A DNA stretch of 23,995 nucleotides, taken from positions 1-23,995 of the forward strand of contig JAWQRM010000331.1 of assembly GCA_033557675.1 (NCBI GenBank). The letters are read 5' to 3'. The notes under the pieces are model-generated. The model made no database searches, was not told the origin of the DNA, and saw only the letters and a list, made by a program, of their open reading frames with translations. Below, in pieces: positions 9,217 through 18,500 of the stretch (positions within the stretch are counted from its first letter, which is position 1; each line of letters starts with the position of its first letter). Source of the DNA: Coptodactyla brooksi. Lineage: Eukaryota > Arthropoda > Insecta > Coleoptera > Scarabaeidae. The translations under genes and the position numbers were made by a program.

Positions 9217-10310
9217 AGTCTATTCAAAATGAAAGAATGTAGCAGTTGCGTTTTTTCCGTGTATTTCGGTTTGTTTTCTCCAGAAACGTGTGTCCCCTTG
9301 AAAATAATGCAAGCCCTTCGTATATATTTTTTTTTATTTTATTTTTTTTCTTTTGGTTGCTTGACTGATGTAATGTCGCCGTTTGATTTTTGCTTAGCCA
9401 TCGTCTAACACACATATATATACACACACACCTTCTTAACTTATATATACACGAACAGTACAGTATACATTTGCCACCGCACACACAGCAGCAGTATAAT
9501 ATTCCATCCGTCCCCCCTCTTTTTTTCTTTTCCCTTTTTTCTTCTCTTTTTTTTTTGGTTTAGATTTTGGCCCCTTTCCTCTCGGCCCCGTGAAATTATC
9601 AAGTTTGGATTTTTAATAGTTACTATTTTTTATTTTTTTTTCTTTTGTGGGTTTTTTTAATTCAAGTGCGTAAGTGATTGTAAGTGGGAGACTTGAAAAA
9701 ACAGGCAGGCTGGTCACCTGCCAAATTTAAGCCATTACCTTTCGACTGACCGGGAGGCTGGTGGTTTAAATTTTTAAATCTCAGCGAACATTATCAATTA
9801 CAATATTTCTATATTAGTTTTTCTTCTCTCCAAAAACAGGATTACAATATATGCAGTTTATCCCCCTTTCCCCCCCAATTCCCCATATCCCCCTCCTCCT
9901 CTATTTCCTTTTTAAACGAACAATGCCTCTGCCGTCCCTTCTTTTTTTTCCCTTTCAATATTTCCCCCCCCCTATTCCCCACACCCCCCCACTCCGTATA
10001 TATAATTTTTGACTCCGAGTTTTTTTTTTATAAACACCGCGTGGTAGTTTTTGCCCATTCTTCTCTCCGAGTACTACCACCCTCCGCACACCCTTTTTTT
10101 TTTATTTTAATTACACATTTTACATGTCTCTCTTTATATATATATATATATCTTAATATATATCTATATGTCATCGAACAGATCTCTAAATGGGCTAACG
10201 TGAAAATTTGGATGTTTTTTTTTTATTATATATAACCGGTTTTATATATTATTATATATATACATATTTATTATAATTTATTATAAATAAAAGTTGGTAA
10301 AAATAGATGC
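9217..10310 (+). other. Aminopeptidase 3' UTR and low-complexity flank
   Basis: No coding sequence. The DNA alternates T-rich, C-rich and TA-microsatellite tracts, for example C runs around 9960-9995 and a TA tract near 10134-10152. No AATAAA appears soon after the stop at 9216. The first clear one is at 10286-10291, implying a 3' UTR of about 1.1 kb if it is used. Confidence 0.45.
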
Positions 10311-10960
10311 TGACCTTTTTCATTTGAATATTTTTAATCACCGCCCCTACTGGGTATTTTTTTCGTTATTCGTTTAATAGCCTTTGATAATGATTTTTTT
10401 TCCTAGTTATTTAACAGTAAATTTTATTGCTGACTTTCACAATTGTGGCAGTTAGCTTTGAAATCCCTGCATGTAACTAGATGGATGGTTAACATTTAGA
10501 TTACCAAGTGGTCACCTAAAAAATTTAAACCACCAATTACAATATTTCTATATTAGTTTATTTATTTTTCTTCTCTCCAAAAACAGGATTACAATATATG
10601 CAGTTTATCCCAATTCCCCATATCTTCTTTTTTTATACTTTTATTTTGAATATTTTTTTGTTATATATATTATGGTTATATATATATATATATATATTAT
10701 AATTTATTATAAATAAAAATTGGTAAAAATAGATGCCAACCTTTTTCATTTGAATATTTTTAATCATCCCCAATGGGTATTTTTTGTTATTCGTTTAATA
10801 ATATAGGGTACAATGTTAATACCCTTTGATAATAATGAATTTTTTTTTCCTGTTATTTAATAATAAATTTTGTCGCGGACTTTCGCAATTGTGGCAGTTA
10901 GGTTGCCTACAGTACTGCAAGAAAGACATTTTTGAAAACCCTGTACGTGACTAGACCATA
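9792..10960. repeat. Tandem duplication in the aminopeptidase 3' flank
   Basis: Copy A (about 9792-10480) and copy B (about 10535-10960) share CAATTACAATATTTCTATAT, the CAAAAACAGGATTACAATAT segment, TTTATTATAAATAAAA, a TTCATTTGAATATTTTTAAT segment and CAATTGTGGCAGTTAG. Copy B is shorter, mainly by loss of C-rich tracts, and both contain TA microsatellites. Divergence between copies is moderate. Confidence 0.75.
10286..10291 (+). terminator. Candidate polyadenylation signal AATAAA
   Basis: First canonical AATAAA after the aminopeptidase stop. A duplicated copy of the same sequence places a second one at 10712-10717, so two alternative 3' ends are possible. Confidence 0.4.
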
Positions 10961-11795
10961 GCTGCTCAAACTTATTTCGCCCACCGCCCACTTTGAGAAT
11001 CATTTTTCTTCTGGAGCCCCATATATTTTTTTTTAAATATTAGAAAAAGTTGTTTAGAATAAATTATTTAAACCCCATATGACGAGTTTCATGACAGAAT
11101 TCGCTTTTTTAATGTTTTCATTATTTTGGCCTTACATTAAAAGTTTATTTTTTAATTTAATAATAAGTAATAAGAAATTTAATAATAAATAATTTAAATT
11201 TAATAAGAAATTTAATAATAATATAATTAATTTAATTTTTAATCTAATATTTTTTATGGTGTCTCTAACGCGAAGCAAAATATTGAGAATTGGCCCTGTT
11301 TGTAATTCGTAGTAGGCTGAGATTGCAGTTTGCATGGCTGTGCAAAAATTCAAATCTATATTCCAACAAATAGCGAAAATGACGAGTTTAAAGATGAAGG
11401 TTTCAACGAGAGCAATTATAACACAGACTTAGTTAGATTGAGAAGTATTTTTATTAACATTAAAAAAGCATTGAATTTAAAATTTATGTAATGAGAATGA
11501 TGAATTGCATCTTTGGGAGTTAAATAATATTTCTTGGTGTATTTTCTCATCTTTGATAAACCTCACGTATGACAATAACAATGCTTCATTGATTGCTAAA
11601 GTGGACTCATATAACTGAATTGAAAATTGACAAGTTTGCAGATGTAGCAGCGCCCCTTGGCGTTATTTTGTTGACCAACTCTGTATTCTAAGGGCTTCTG
11701 TAGTTCGGGAAAGACACCGTTTTTTACTCAGCAGAATATATTTATTATTATATCGTCGGAAAAGATTCTTCTTTATTGATGTTCTTTGCTTAATG
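10961..11795. other. Intergenic DNA, possible hAT-type terminus, no gene
   Basis: Near 10963-11018 the sequence GCTGCTCAAACTTATTTCGC and a following CCGCCCACTTTGAGAATC resemble the ends of hAT-family elements. No matching opposite end or 8-bp target duplication was found. From 11130 to 11250 there are low-complexity AATTTAATAATAA repeats. Nothing else is recognised. Confidence 0.35.
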
Positions 11796-12383
11796 TCAAG
11801 ATAAACAGTTTGCGTTTATCTGAGCTGTTCTTGTTCCAATCAGAATTTTTTTATCGACACAATTTATAAGAATTTGATTGATTTTTTGATTTGAGAATTT
11901 GATCCGATTTGTTTTCCTCTGTGCAGAATATTCTTTGGATAATATTTGTGGTATCAACACATACCACAACAGTAATATTTTTCTCCCATAATTTGTTAGC
12001 AAACTCTAAAGTCATAAAAAAAATTTCGGTCATTATACCAGATCCGCCTCCTAAATGCTCCACCATGTCTAGGATCACTCTTTGACCTTGACCTTTTTTA
12101 CTGTAATAAGTACTGCAGTCTACAAGAGCCCATATTTTTGTACCATGCTTATCAGGTTTGTTCTTCGTATAAACTCAGAACGGAGCCTTACTCCTTTGAG
12201 AGATGTTTTACAATTGAAAACGAAAATGTCAAAATATCTCTTATTGCAGTTAACTTATCTGTAGCTTTTCTGTCCTGCACGGTTTTAAAGTTATCGAAAC
12301 GCAGAATTGAATTAAACTTAAATTTTAATTCAAGCCAACTTCTAGATATTATAGCAGACCCCGTACCGTCCCATGAAGGTTAA
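11796..12383 (-). pseudogene. Second piggyBac-like transposase relic
   Basis: Minus-strand pieces in changing frames follow the piggyBac DDE domain order. ILRFDNFKTVQDRKATDKLT (about 12240-12310) leads into IRDI, then NKPDKHGTKIWALVDCSTYY (about 12095-12155), then VILDMVEHLGGGSGIMTEIF and a following LEFANKLWEKNITVVV (11990-12080). The last block corresponds to the usual VMTDNFFTSLELA-type motif with the second catalytic Asp, here MTEI. The region expected to carry the first catalytic DE is scrambled by frame changes near 12175-12225. The wording differs from the copy at 5.0-6.5 kb, so this is a different, PGBD4-like lineage. No inverted repeats or TTAA duplication were identified. Confidence 0.75.
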
Positions 12384-13010
12384 TAATACAATTTTGAAAT
12401 AACAACATAGTTTGACATCAGAAAATAAATTTGTTTTCGCAAAACAATAAAAAAACAAATAAAACGCGTACAATGTACAGCGACAATGGGACGTAATAGA
12501 TTCCGGGCGAGACGATTCTGTAATTTTCCGTCGGTTCGCGTCTGTGCATTCGAAATGAGACGACGGTTTTCTCGGAAATCGTTTGCGCGCGCGAGAAAAA
12601 CTCTCCGGGAAAACAAAAAGTCCTCGCGAGCAGGAATGCGGCGCGGGGCGACGCGAATTTCCTCGTCTGTCTTAAAATTTTAAAGTAAACACGCATACCG
12701 ATAAACAACATTCATCGCAGGAATCTGATGCAATATCTGGTTTCTCGTACATCATCTCTTAACCCTTTTTTGCATTGGTAATATTCCGCTCGCGCAAAAG
12801 CGAAAAAAAAAACAAATCGAATTGTGCACCTGCCTCGGGTGTCTTAAATATAGACCTTTCGGACTAAGCATTTCCGGTGACGTAAACTTCCTAATCACCC
12901 TGTATACGACATTTTAATCTAGTATTTCCCCTTCTCGATAAGCGACAAGATCTAGTGGTACCCGAGGAAATCAGGTTTCTAAAGAGAGATGCATACGTGC
13001 TGAGGATACA
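12384..13010. other. Upstream region of the 65-aa gene, no gene seen
   Basis: A CpG-rich stretch from about 12500 to 12660 (with TTTGCGCGCGCGAGAAAAAC) gives open frames on both strands, but with no recognisable domain, so they are probably by-products of composition. The remainder up to 13010 is unremarkable. It may contain distal regulatory sites for the promoter at 13019-13105. Confidence 0.4.
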
Positions 13011-13018
13011 CTTCTGCA

Positions 13019-13105
13019 ATGCAAATGAACCACAGGTTCACTTCGTGACCGTGACGTCACGCGTCCTTATAAAAAGTGGGAGCGGGGCCCGGGCCCGACC
13101 AGTAC
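13019..13105 (+). promoter_or_regulatory. Compact promoter: octamer, CRE, TATA box, initiator
   Basis: In order: octamer ATGCAAAT (13019-13026), the palindrome TGAACCACAGGTTCA (13026-13040), a GGTTCA-CTTCG-TGACC inverted pair (13035-13050), a perfect CRE TGACGTCA (13052-13059), TATAAAAA (13068-13075) and an initiator-like CCAGTAC with A at 13101. TATA lies 26-33 nt upstream of that A, the usual spacing. The layout suggests a strong, inducible or tissue-restricted promoter. The hormone-receptor reading of the GGTTCA sites is speculative. Confidence 0.65.
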
Positions 13106-13255
13106 GAGTCGCCCGTCGAAGTAGTAAAGTTTATTTACGAGTGAAGTTTTGCGTCGATACAATTAAAAAAAAATCATCTTCTCCAACTTTCATGTGTCAA
13201 TGAATTGTAAAACAACACGTTGCAACTTAACTTCTGAGAAATTTCCAATCGTAAG

Positions 13256-13327
13256 GTAAGGAAAAAGTTCAATTCCGCGACGCGAATTAATTAATTACAT
13301 AAAAATAACCTTTTTGTTCTTTTCCAG
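13256..13327 (+). other. 72-bp intron in the 5' UTR of the 65-aa gene
   Basis: Donor AAG|GTAAGG at 13256 and acceptor TTCTTTTCCAG|ATT ending at 13327, with a pyrimidine-rich tract. It lies between the predicted transcription start (13101) and the start codon (13495). A 51-codon upstream frame (ATG at 13200, stop at 13425-13427) stays open across this splice. Confidence 0.6.
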
Positions 13328-13494
13328 ATTGGATAAACATTTGCGCACGCGCAAAGGCAGTAGAAGAGGAAATTCGGGTAACCGGAAAGAACTTCAAGTG
13401 TTAACCCAGATCCACCACGTTCCGTAGCCTTATTTTTTTAATATCGTTTTCGCGCGATCTTTGCACATCAAACGCACCTAGCTTCTTCGCAAAA

Positions 13495-13692
13495 ATGGTT
13501 CAAGGGACATCGCAAGAGCACTTCAGTGGGAAAATGCCCGCCCCGAGTTACGACAAGACGGCGAAAAAGTCGGGATACGAGGCGATGCAGAAGTATCAAC
13601 AGGACAAAAAGGGAGGAGGGGACAAGAAGCCCAACGCCTGGGGGCCAGTTTTCAAGGATAAAGAGCACTTCGGCAGCTTGCATCACTGCTAA
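13495..13692 (+). CDS. Small basic protein, 65 aa, unrecognised
   Basis: The start codon lies in a good context (GCAAAAATGG) and the frame ends with TAA at 13690-13692. The protein is hydrophilic, with lysine-rich middle parts (KYQQDKKGGGDKK), a tyrosine-containing N-half (APSYDKTAKKSGYEAM) and a C-terminus ending HHC. There is no signal peptide or membrane segment, and it looks largely disordered. It sits downstream of a well-formed TATA/CRE promoter and a 5' UTR intron, and AATAAA at 13788-13793 closes the transcript. It is convergent with the receptor gene on the other strand; their 3' ends overlap. I do not recognise the family. The promoter and 3' end make it very likely a real gene. Confidence 0.78.
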   Translation: MVQGTSQEHFSGKMPAPSYDKTAKKSGYEAMQKYQQDKKGGGDKKPNAWGPVFKDKEHFGSLHHC

Positions 13693-13787
13693 CTTCACAC
13701 GACACCACTTATTATTACTTTATTACAATCTAATATTAACATTTTTATCAGTATAAGGTGTTTGTTATTATTATCATTACTATTTAA

Positions 13788-13793
13788 AATAAA
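13788..13793 (+). terminator. AATAAA polyadenylation signal of the 65-aa gene
   Basis: It lies 96 nt after the stop codon and only a few bases from the stop of the convergent receptor gene (13799-13801). The receptor's own minus-strand AATAAA (plus 13719-13724) lies inside the small gene's 3' UTR, so the two transcripts overlap tail to tail. Confidence 0.65.
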
Positions 13794-13798
13794 TTTTC

Positions 13799-14370
13799 TT
13801 ATGTAACGAACGGCTGGACAGAGTTTGATCTCTTTTTCTTCTGTCGGTACCTGTCGACAAGTTTTTCAAAACATATCGCCGACAAACCAACCAGAAAACC
13901 CAAAACCAGCACAAAGAAACTTCCTTGCATGTCGTCCAAGTTTACGGTGTGGTTGTTGGCGTTCGAGGCACTTCTCGAATTGTAACATTTGTCTCTTTTC
14001 GGTAAGTAATCTCTCAGCCATTTTTGAATCAAGCCGACTTGATGCAACCTCTTAATTCTGCAAAAACTTTTCTACAGCGTCCCGAAAAAAAATATAACGA
14101 GACTTACTCCTTATTAATTTTTCCCGTATAGGGATTATCTGTGGCCAGAAGTAGCCCAACGCGTTCCTCGCAAAATTCGTCCTTCCCCATGGCTAACCCA
14201 CACGTATCTTTGATGAGAAACTGTTTTTTCATCACGAACTGCAAGCGAATTTTCCAATCTATGTGAACGTGGCGCCCTTTCTCTATTTCTTCGACCATAA
14301 CTCCTTTATCTAACTTCGACTTGATCGACTTCTCATACAGTTGTCTGTACCTGGGCTCATTCGAATTCTT
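13799..14370 (-). CDS. Ionotropic receptor, last two exons only
   Basis: Exon 14370-14108 (acceptor TTTTTTTTAAG, donor GA|GTAAGT) joins in phase to exon 14057-13799 (acceptor TTTTTGCAG), ending with TAA. The roughly 170 residues cover the end of the ligand-binding S2 lobe and then the last transmembrane helix in NLDDMQGSFFVLVLGFLVGL. A short basic cytoplasmic tail (YRQKKKRS) follows. This is the usual end of insect IRs, ligand-gated cation channels related to ionotropic glutamate receptors that act in chemo-, thermo- and hygrosensation. The LDDMQGSFFVL wording suggests a conserved co-receptor type such as IR93a, but I am not sure. N-terminal exons should lie at higher coordinates; instead there is a PLE relic and then an ABCA gene. 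The gene is therefore truncated, rearranged or misassembled here. Confidence 0.8.
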
Positions 14371-14393
14371 AAAAAAAAGCATTCGGTAAAACT

Positions 14394-15480
14394 TTGAATA
14401 CCTATCAAAGGTTTAAATTATTTCCAAATTTTGTAAAGGTTAATCTTGAAATCAAATATCTGCAAAGTACACGAAGTGTCCTCGAAATAGAAGCATACGG
14501 ACTTTACAAGAAATTGACACATAATTTAAGTAATATAGAATTCGAAGAATGGAGTGAATTCCAAGGGAAAATGTTTCGTGTAACGGATAGTAAATATTCG
14601 AAGAAAGTGTGTTCTTTAAACAAAAAAAAAACAGCGAAAACATTTTCCCAAGGAACGCTATATCTATCGCCATAGATATAAGAAAAATTTGTATGACACC
14701 GCGCTTTTCCAACAGGAACAACGAACTGAAAAAATCATTTCGCTGCCTTTCTCTCAGTTCACTAAGGGCTTACCTAAGATTTTCAATAACGTAGGCATGA
14801 AAATAGTTTTTCAGTCCAAAAATACATTTAAAACATCGTCGGGTAATCCTAAAGATAAAATAGATATGTTGGAAAAAAGTGGAATATACCAAATTACCAG
14901 AATTGAATTAGAAGGTCAATCAAAACAAGGTTCAAAGAGCACATGGCTCACTTAAAATATGATCGTACCGAAAAATCTAGCGTTGCCGAACATGCCTTCA
15001 ACAGCAACCGCAGGATAAGTGTAGAAAATGTAAAACTGCTTAGAAATGAATCCAACAATAAGTTGCTGGATGCATTTGAAAGCATAGAAATTGTTAAACG
15101 TAGGAAAAGGCTTAATAAAGACAGAGGGCCAATACCGATTAGCCCTTTGTATAGTTTGATAGACTAGGCTTAATAGATTTAGAGGAAACACTGGACGGGT
15201 GGTGGTTGTAAAGGGTAGGGCCAGGGGCTCTGTATCCTTAGGCTAGATAACACGGAGACGGGAAACGCTGTACAGGGAGAATTTGTGTAAACGGGTAGTG
15301 GGGATAACGTAAGGAAACGCTTAATTGGTCTCCTATTGGTTGCGAAAAAGCAATTAGAATCAATTAATCGTCGCCTAATAGTATATAGTGTCTTAGGATA
15401 GCTAGTAGTTAGTCTTTCATCGCTTCTGATGATGCTAACTTGGTTAGCGAAACGTGCGTCGAGCATCCTCTCTGCAAATT
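14394..15480 (+). mobile_element. Penelope-like retroelement, internally deleted
   Basis: Plus strand. An N-terminal segment (14394-14640; NLEIKYLQSTRSVLEIEAYG, then FEEWSEFQGKM) resembles the region upstream of the RT in PLEs. After frame changes the C-terminal part follows: SLPFSQFTKGLPKIFNNVGM and DKIDMLEKSGIYQI (14736-14900), the start of the GIY-YIG endonuclease domain. A frame change and loss of the YIGQT part follow. Then, in another frame, RRSIKTRFKEHMAHLKYDRT (about 14910-14970), KSSVAEHAF and RLNKDRGPIPISPLYSLID end at 15165. The RT core is entirely missing. A hammerhead-like motif sits about 260 nt after the last codon. Exact ends are not defined. Confidence 0.78.
15422..15464 (+). 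ncRNA. Hammerhead-ribozyme-like motif at the PLE 3' end
   Basis: All core boxes are present: stem I GCTT/GAGC (15422-15425, 15461-15464), core CTGATGA (15426-15432), stem II GCTAAC/GTTAGC (15434-15439, 15443-15448) with loop TTG, core GAAA (15449-15452), a tiny stem III (ACG/CGU with loop UG), and the cleavage triplet GTC ending at 15460. One extra U (15433) lies between CTGATGA and stem II. Minimal hammerheads with very short stem III are established for Penelope-like elements, and the position downstream of PLE coding sequence fits. Activity is not shown. Confidence 0.75.
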
Positions 15481-15594
15481 TTGGCGTAGTGGTGACTTCG
15501 TTTTACTTTATCTATAGAGCTACTTGAAAGATTGAGAAAGTGTTCAATTTAATAATGTTTAAAGAACTATTTCGCAAAACTTAATCTTACTCAC

Positions 15595-18500
15595 CTTTGG
15601 AACCAACTCCAATAATTCTATATATTTCTTGACTTCAGCGTCAATCTCCTTTTTGTCAGTCATTCCCTTCAATTTGCTGAAGAAATAAAGGTGTTCTTTC
15701 ACAGTCAAATCGTCAAAAAGGATATTGTGTTGTGGACACAACCCTAAGCTATCGCGAATGCCATTCATTTCAGTTCTCATGTCATAACCGTTTATGATAG
15801 CTGTGCCAGAGGTCGGTTGTATCATTCCAGTCAACATGGACATTGTTGTTGTCTTCCCAGCACCATTGTGTCCAAGCAGCACCGTAATATGGCCTTCGAA
15901 CATATTTAAAGTCATATCCCTAACAGCTAGCTTCTTATTTGAATACATCTTTCTCAAATTTCTGATTTTAATGCCTGCTTTAAGATTAACTGGTTCGTTC
16001 TCATAGATGTCCGTCTCTTCGAGTCTATCTGCAGCTCTGTCTTCAACGCCTTTGAAAGAAAACCAGTCAGTCGATGCTATATAATTTGGCAAATTTCGAT
16101 ACTCACCAGCATAACGTGGTTGACCACACCAATAAGTGTAAGTAAAAGGATAGTACCATGGTTGAGGAACACCGTATTCACCAGGAAATACTGATTCTAC
16201 ATATAAAGCTATGATCAAGTAAATTATGGTATCTATAATTAGCATCATAATGACGTGGGCTAGTGTTAGACTATCATCTGGGTTGACAGAACTGAAGAGG
16301 GTATTCCATTGTAGACCTGCAATATTCATATTATATCAAATATAACGTAGCATATAATTTGTTATAAGGTCATAAACTTTTAATTAGATCATCCTGCATA
16401 TTCTAAGATTAAACTGATGATGTTCTTCCCAAAATTCAAAATCAAATTTCCAACGTTAAAACAAAATGATAAATTGTGTAAGCAATTAACCAAAACAAGA
16501 AATTAATTGCTCAACGCACATTTCTCTAATCATGTTAGCATCATCGGGAGCGACAAGAGACAAAAGTGGCATCGGCCACTTTTGCTCCCGATAATGCTGA
16601 CATGGTTAGCGAAACGTGCGCCAAGCAGTTAATTTCTTGTTTTGATTAAGTGGAGGCAATTGGCACCATGTGAAAACATAAAATAGTATTATATTGAATT
16701 CGGCAGCATATGTTAATTACTTCTATCTATCTAAGTGAAGTTGATCAAGTTGTCAATGAAGGAGATACATTCATCCCTTAACATCCCTATTTATACAGCT
16801 CCTATCTAAGTATATGGGTTTGGAACTTTTGGTTTCGTAGTAAAGTTACATAATTGTCTCCACTTAATCAAACCAAGTTTTCATGTTTTGGTTAAATGAA
16901 GACTATTGCTTAACTTGTCCAGTGTAAATTACTACATTTGACCGTTCTATAGTTATCTTTACCGTGCTCCTTGTCTGATATTTTTATCACACAATTCTTA
17001 AGCTATCAAATTAAAGAATTAAATTATTTGTATCAAATCTTCAATTATCTGCTGTATTTTTAGTTTGGCAAACGCCTGTTTGCCAAACATGTTTGTTAAA
17101 CATGTCCTATGGACATGTTTATCCTCTCCCATATTCTTCATAGTTTGATACAATATGTGAATTGCATCTGGTATTAATTTTCTTATTCTAGAATCGGATT
17201 CTCATATGCTATTGTCCATGTATTGATTTAATCTTCTATTCATAAACCAGATGTTTTTCCCTGCATAGTTTTACTATTAACTCATGTTAAACATGTGCAG
17301 CTCTTCTTCTTCGCCGTCTTCAATAATTTTTACGTCGATTTCGTCATATCCTGCTGGGTTTTCTTTCTTTTTTAGATTTTAAATTCCTAAACTTACTTCT
17401 TCACCTCATGGTACCTCATGGTACATATCTTATTCAGCTTATCTCTTTTATATTGCAACCATTCTCTCTTACATACAAAATTACATCGCAAAAAATTGTA
17501 TTTACATACAAATTCTTCTACTAATTAATTCGCAGTTGTCCGAATATTCTCCGTTCGTATACTATCCACTCTGTTAGTTACAAAACTTCCCTGGAAAATA
17601 TTCAGACATATGCTACATTAAAGCAGATCTTACAATTTATTTAATTACTTATTACCTATTTCAATATTTCGATTAAAGATAAAAAAAATAATAGTTTTCC
17701 AATTAATTCAGTTAGATACGGATATTTTGTATGGAATATCGTTCTCTTGGAGAATGATAACTTACCATCGCCCGTTCCTTCAAACATCACAAACAGTTGG
17801 AAACCATAAGCCATAGCCGTATTAGAACCAAGCATAGCGGCTAATTTGCTTGATAAGCTCAAATTATGGTAGTGTTCTTGTAAAAACAAATATGGGCAAT
17901 AAGATAGGAACCAAGCCAGTCCAGCAATGGTTGCAGCAGTGTTAGCTATAAAAATGGTAGAAATAGTACGAATGAATAAACTATATTTTAATAATTGTTA
18001 CCTTTGGAAAAGAAAACGCTAATAGCAAAACAAAAGGTGATGGTTGCAAGCATATAAAACAACATGAATACGAATAACAAAAAACCATCCGTGTGAGTGA
18101 ACACGCTGAAATGTGTATTTGGATACCAAGAAACTTTCAAAAGAACTACCATCAAAATAACGGAAATCAAAAGGAACATGAAAATCTTTATGAACCACGC
18201 TGTCCAATGTAACCAATTTGGTAAACCCATGATCTTCATTGCCTCTTTTAACTGGGTTTCCTTTTCATTAGTAATAACCTTTACAGTGTTGATGCAGGTG
18301 TAGACGAAACTCAACATGATTATGATGCCTACGAAACTCTGTAATGCTTCTAGCAGGAAGTCACTGATCCAAGCCGGATAAGGGAATCGTTGCAATTTAA
18401 TTGCTGGCAAAGCCGCCAAGGGTCTTCCATTAGCGTTCAGGTGGTACCGAATGATGGCAGAAGAAATATCATGTTGAATTAATAAAAAACCCTCAAAAAA

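Larger units (their letters stand above)
16484..16650. repeat. Palindrome with two head-to-head hammerhead-like modules
   Basis: A foldback of about 165 bp centred on AAAAGTGGC-ATCG-GCCACTTTT (16562-16583). Over about 64 bp outside the centre the arms match at roughly 84%. The left arm has about 10 extra bases (GACAAGAGAC, 16550-16559). Each arm contains one 43-nt module homologous to the motif at 15422-15464: left arm on the minus strand (16509-16551), right arm on the plus strand (16584-16626). The outer parts share AAAACAAGAAATTAA and its complement. Confidence 0.85.
16317..17765. other. ABCA intron 5 with foldback sequences
   Basis: AT-rich intron without coding sequence. It holds the hammerhead palindrome (16484-16650), a second palindrome sharing its flank (16856-16903), paired hairpins (17064-17120) and a small tandem duplication CTCATGGTAC (17404-17423). 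The rest is unremarkable. Confidence 0.6.

Noticed and set aside
10963..11700. Complete hAT transposon
   Set aside because: One end resembles a hAT terminus, but no matching opposite terminus, target duplication or transposase blocks were found.
12418..12711. Overlapping frames on both strands around 12.4-12.7 kb
   Set aside because: Both come from a CpG-rich stretch, lack domains and splice logic, and lie in the upstream region of the 65-aa gene.
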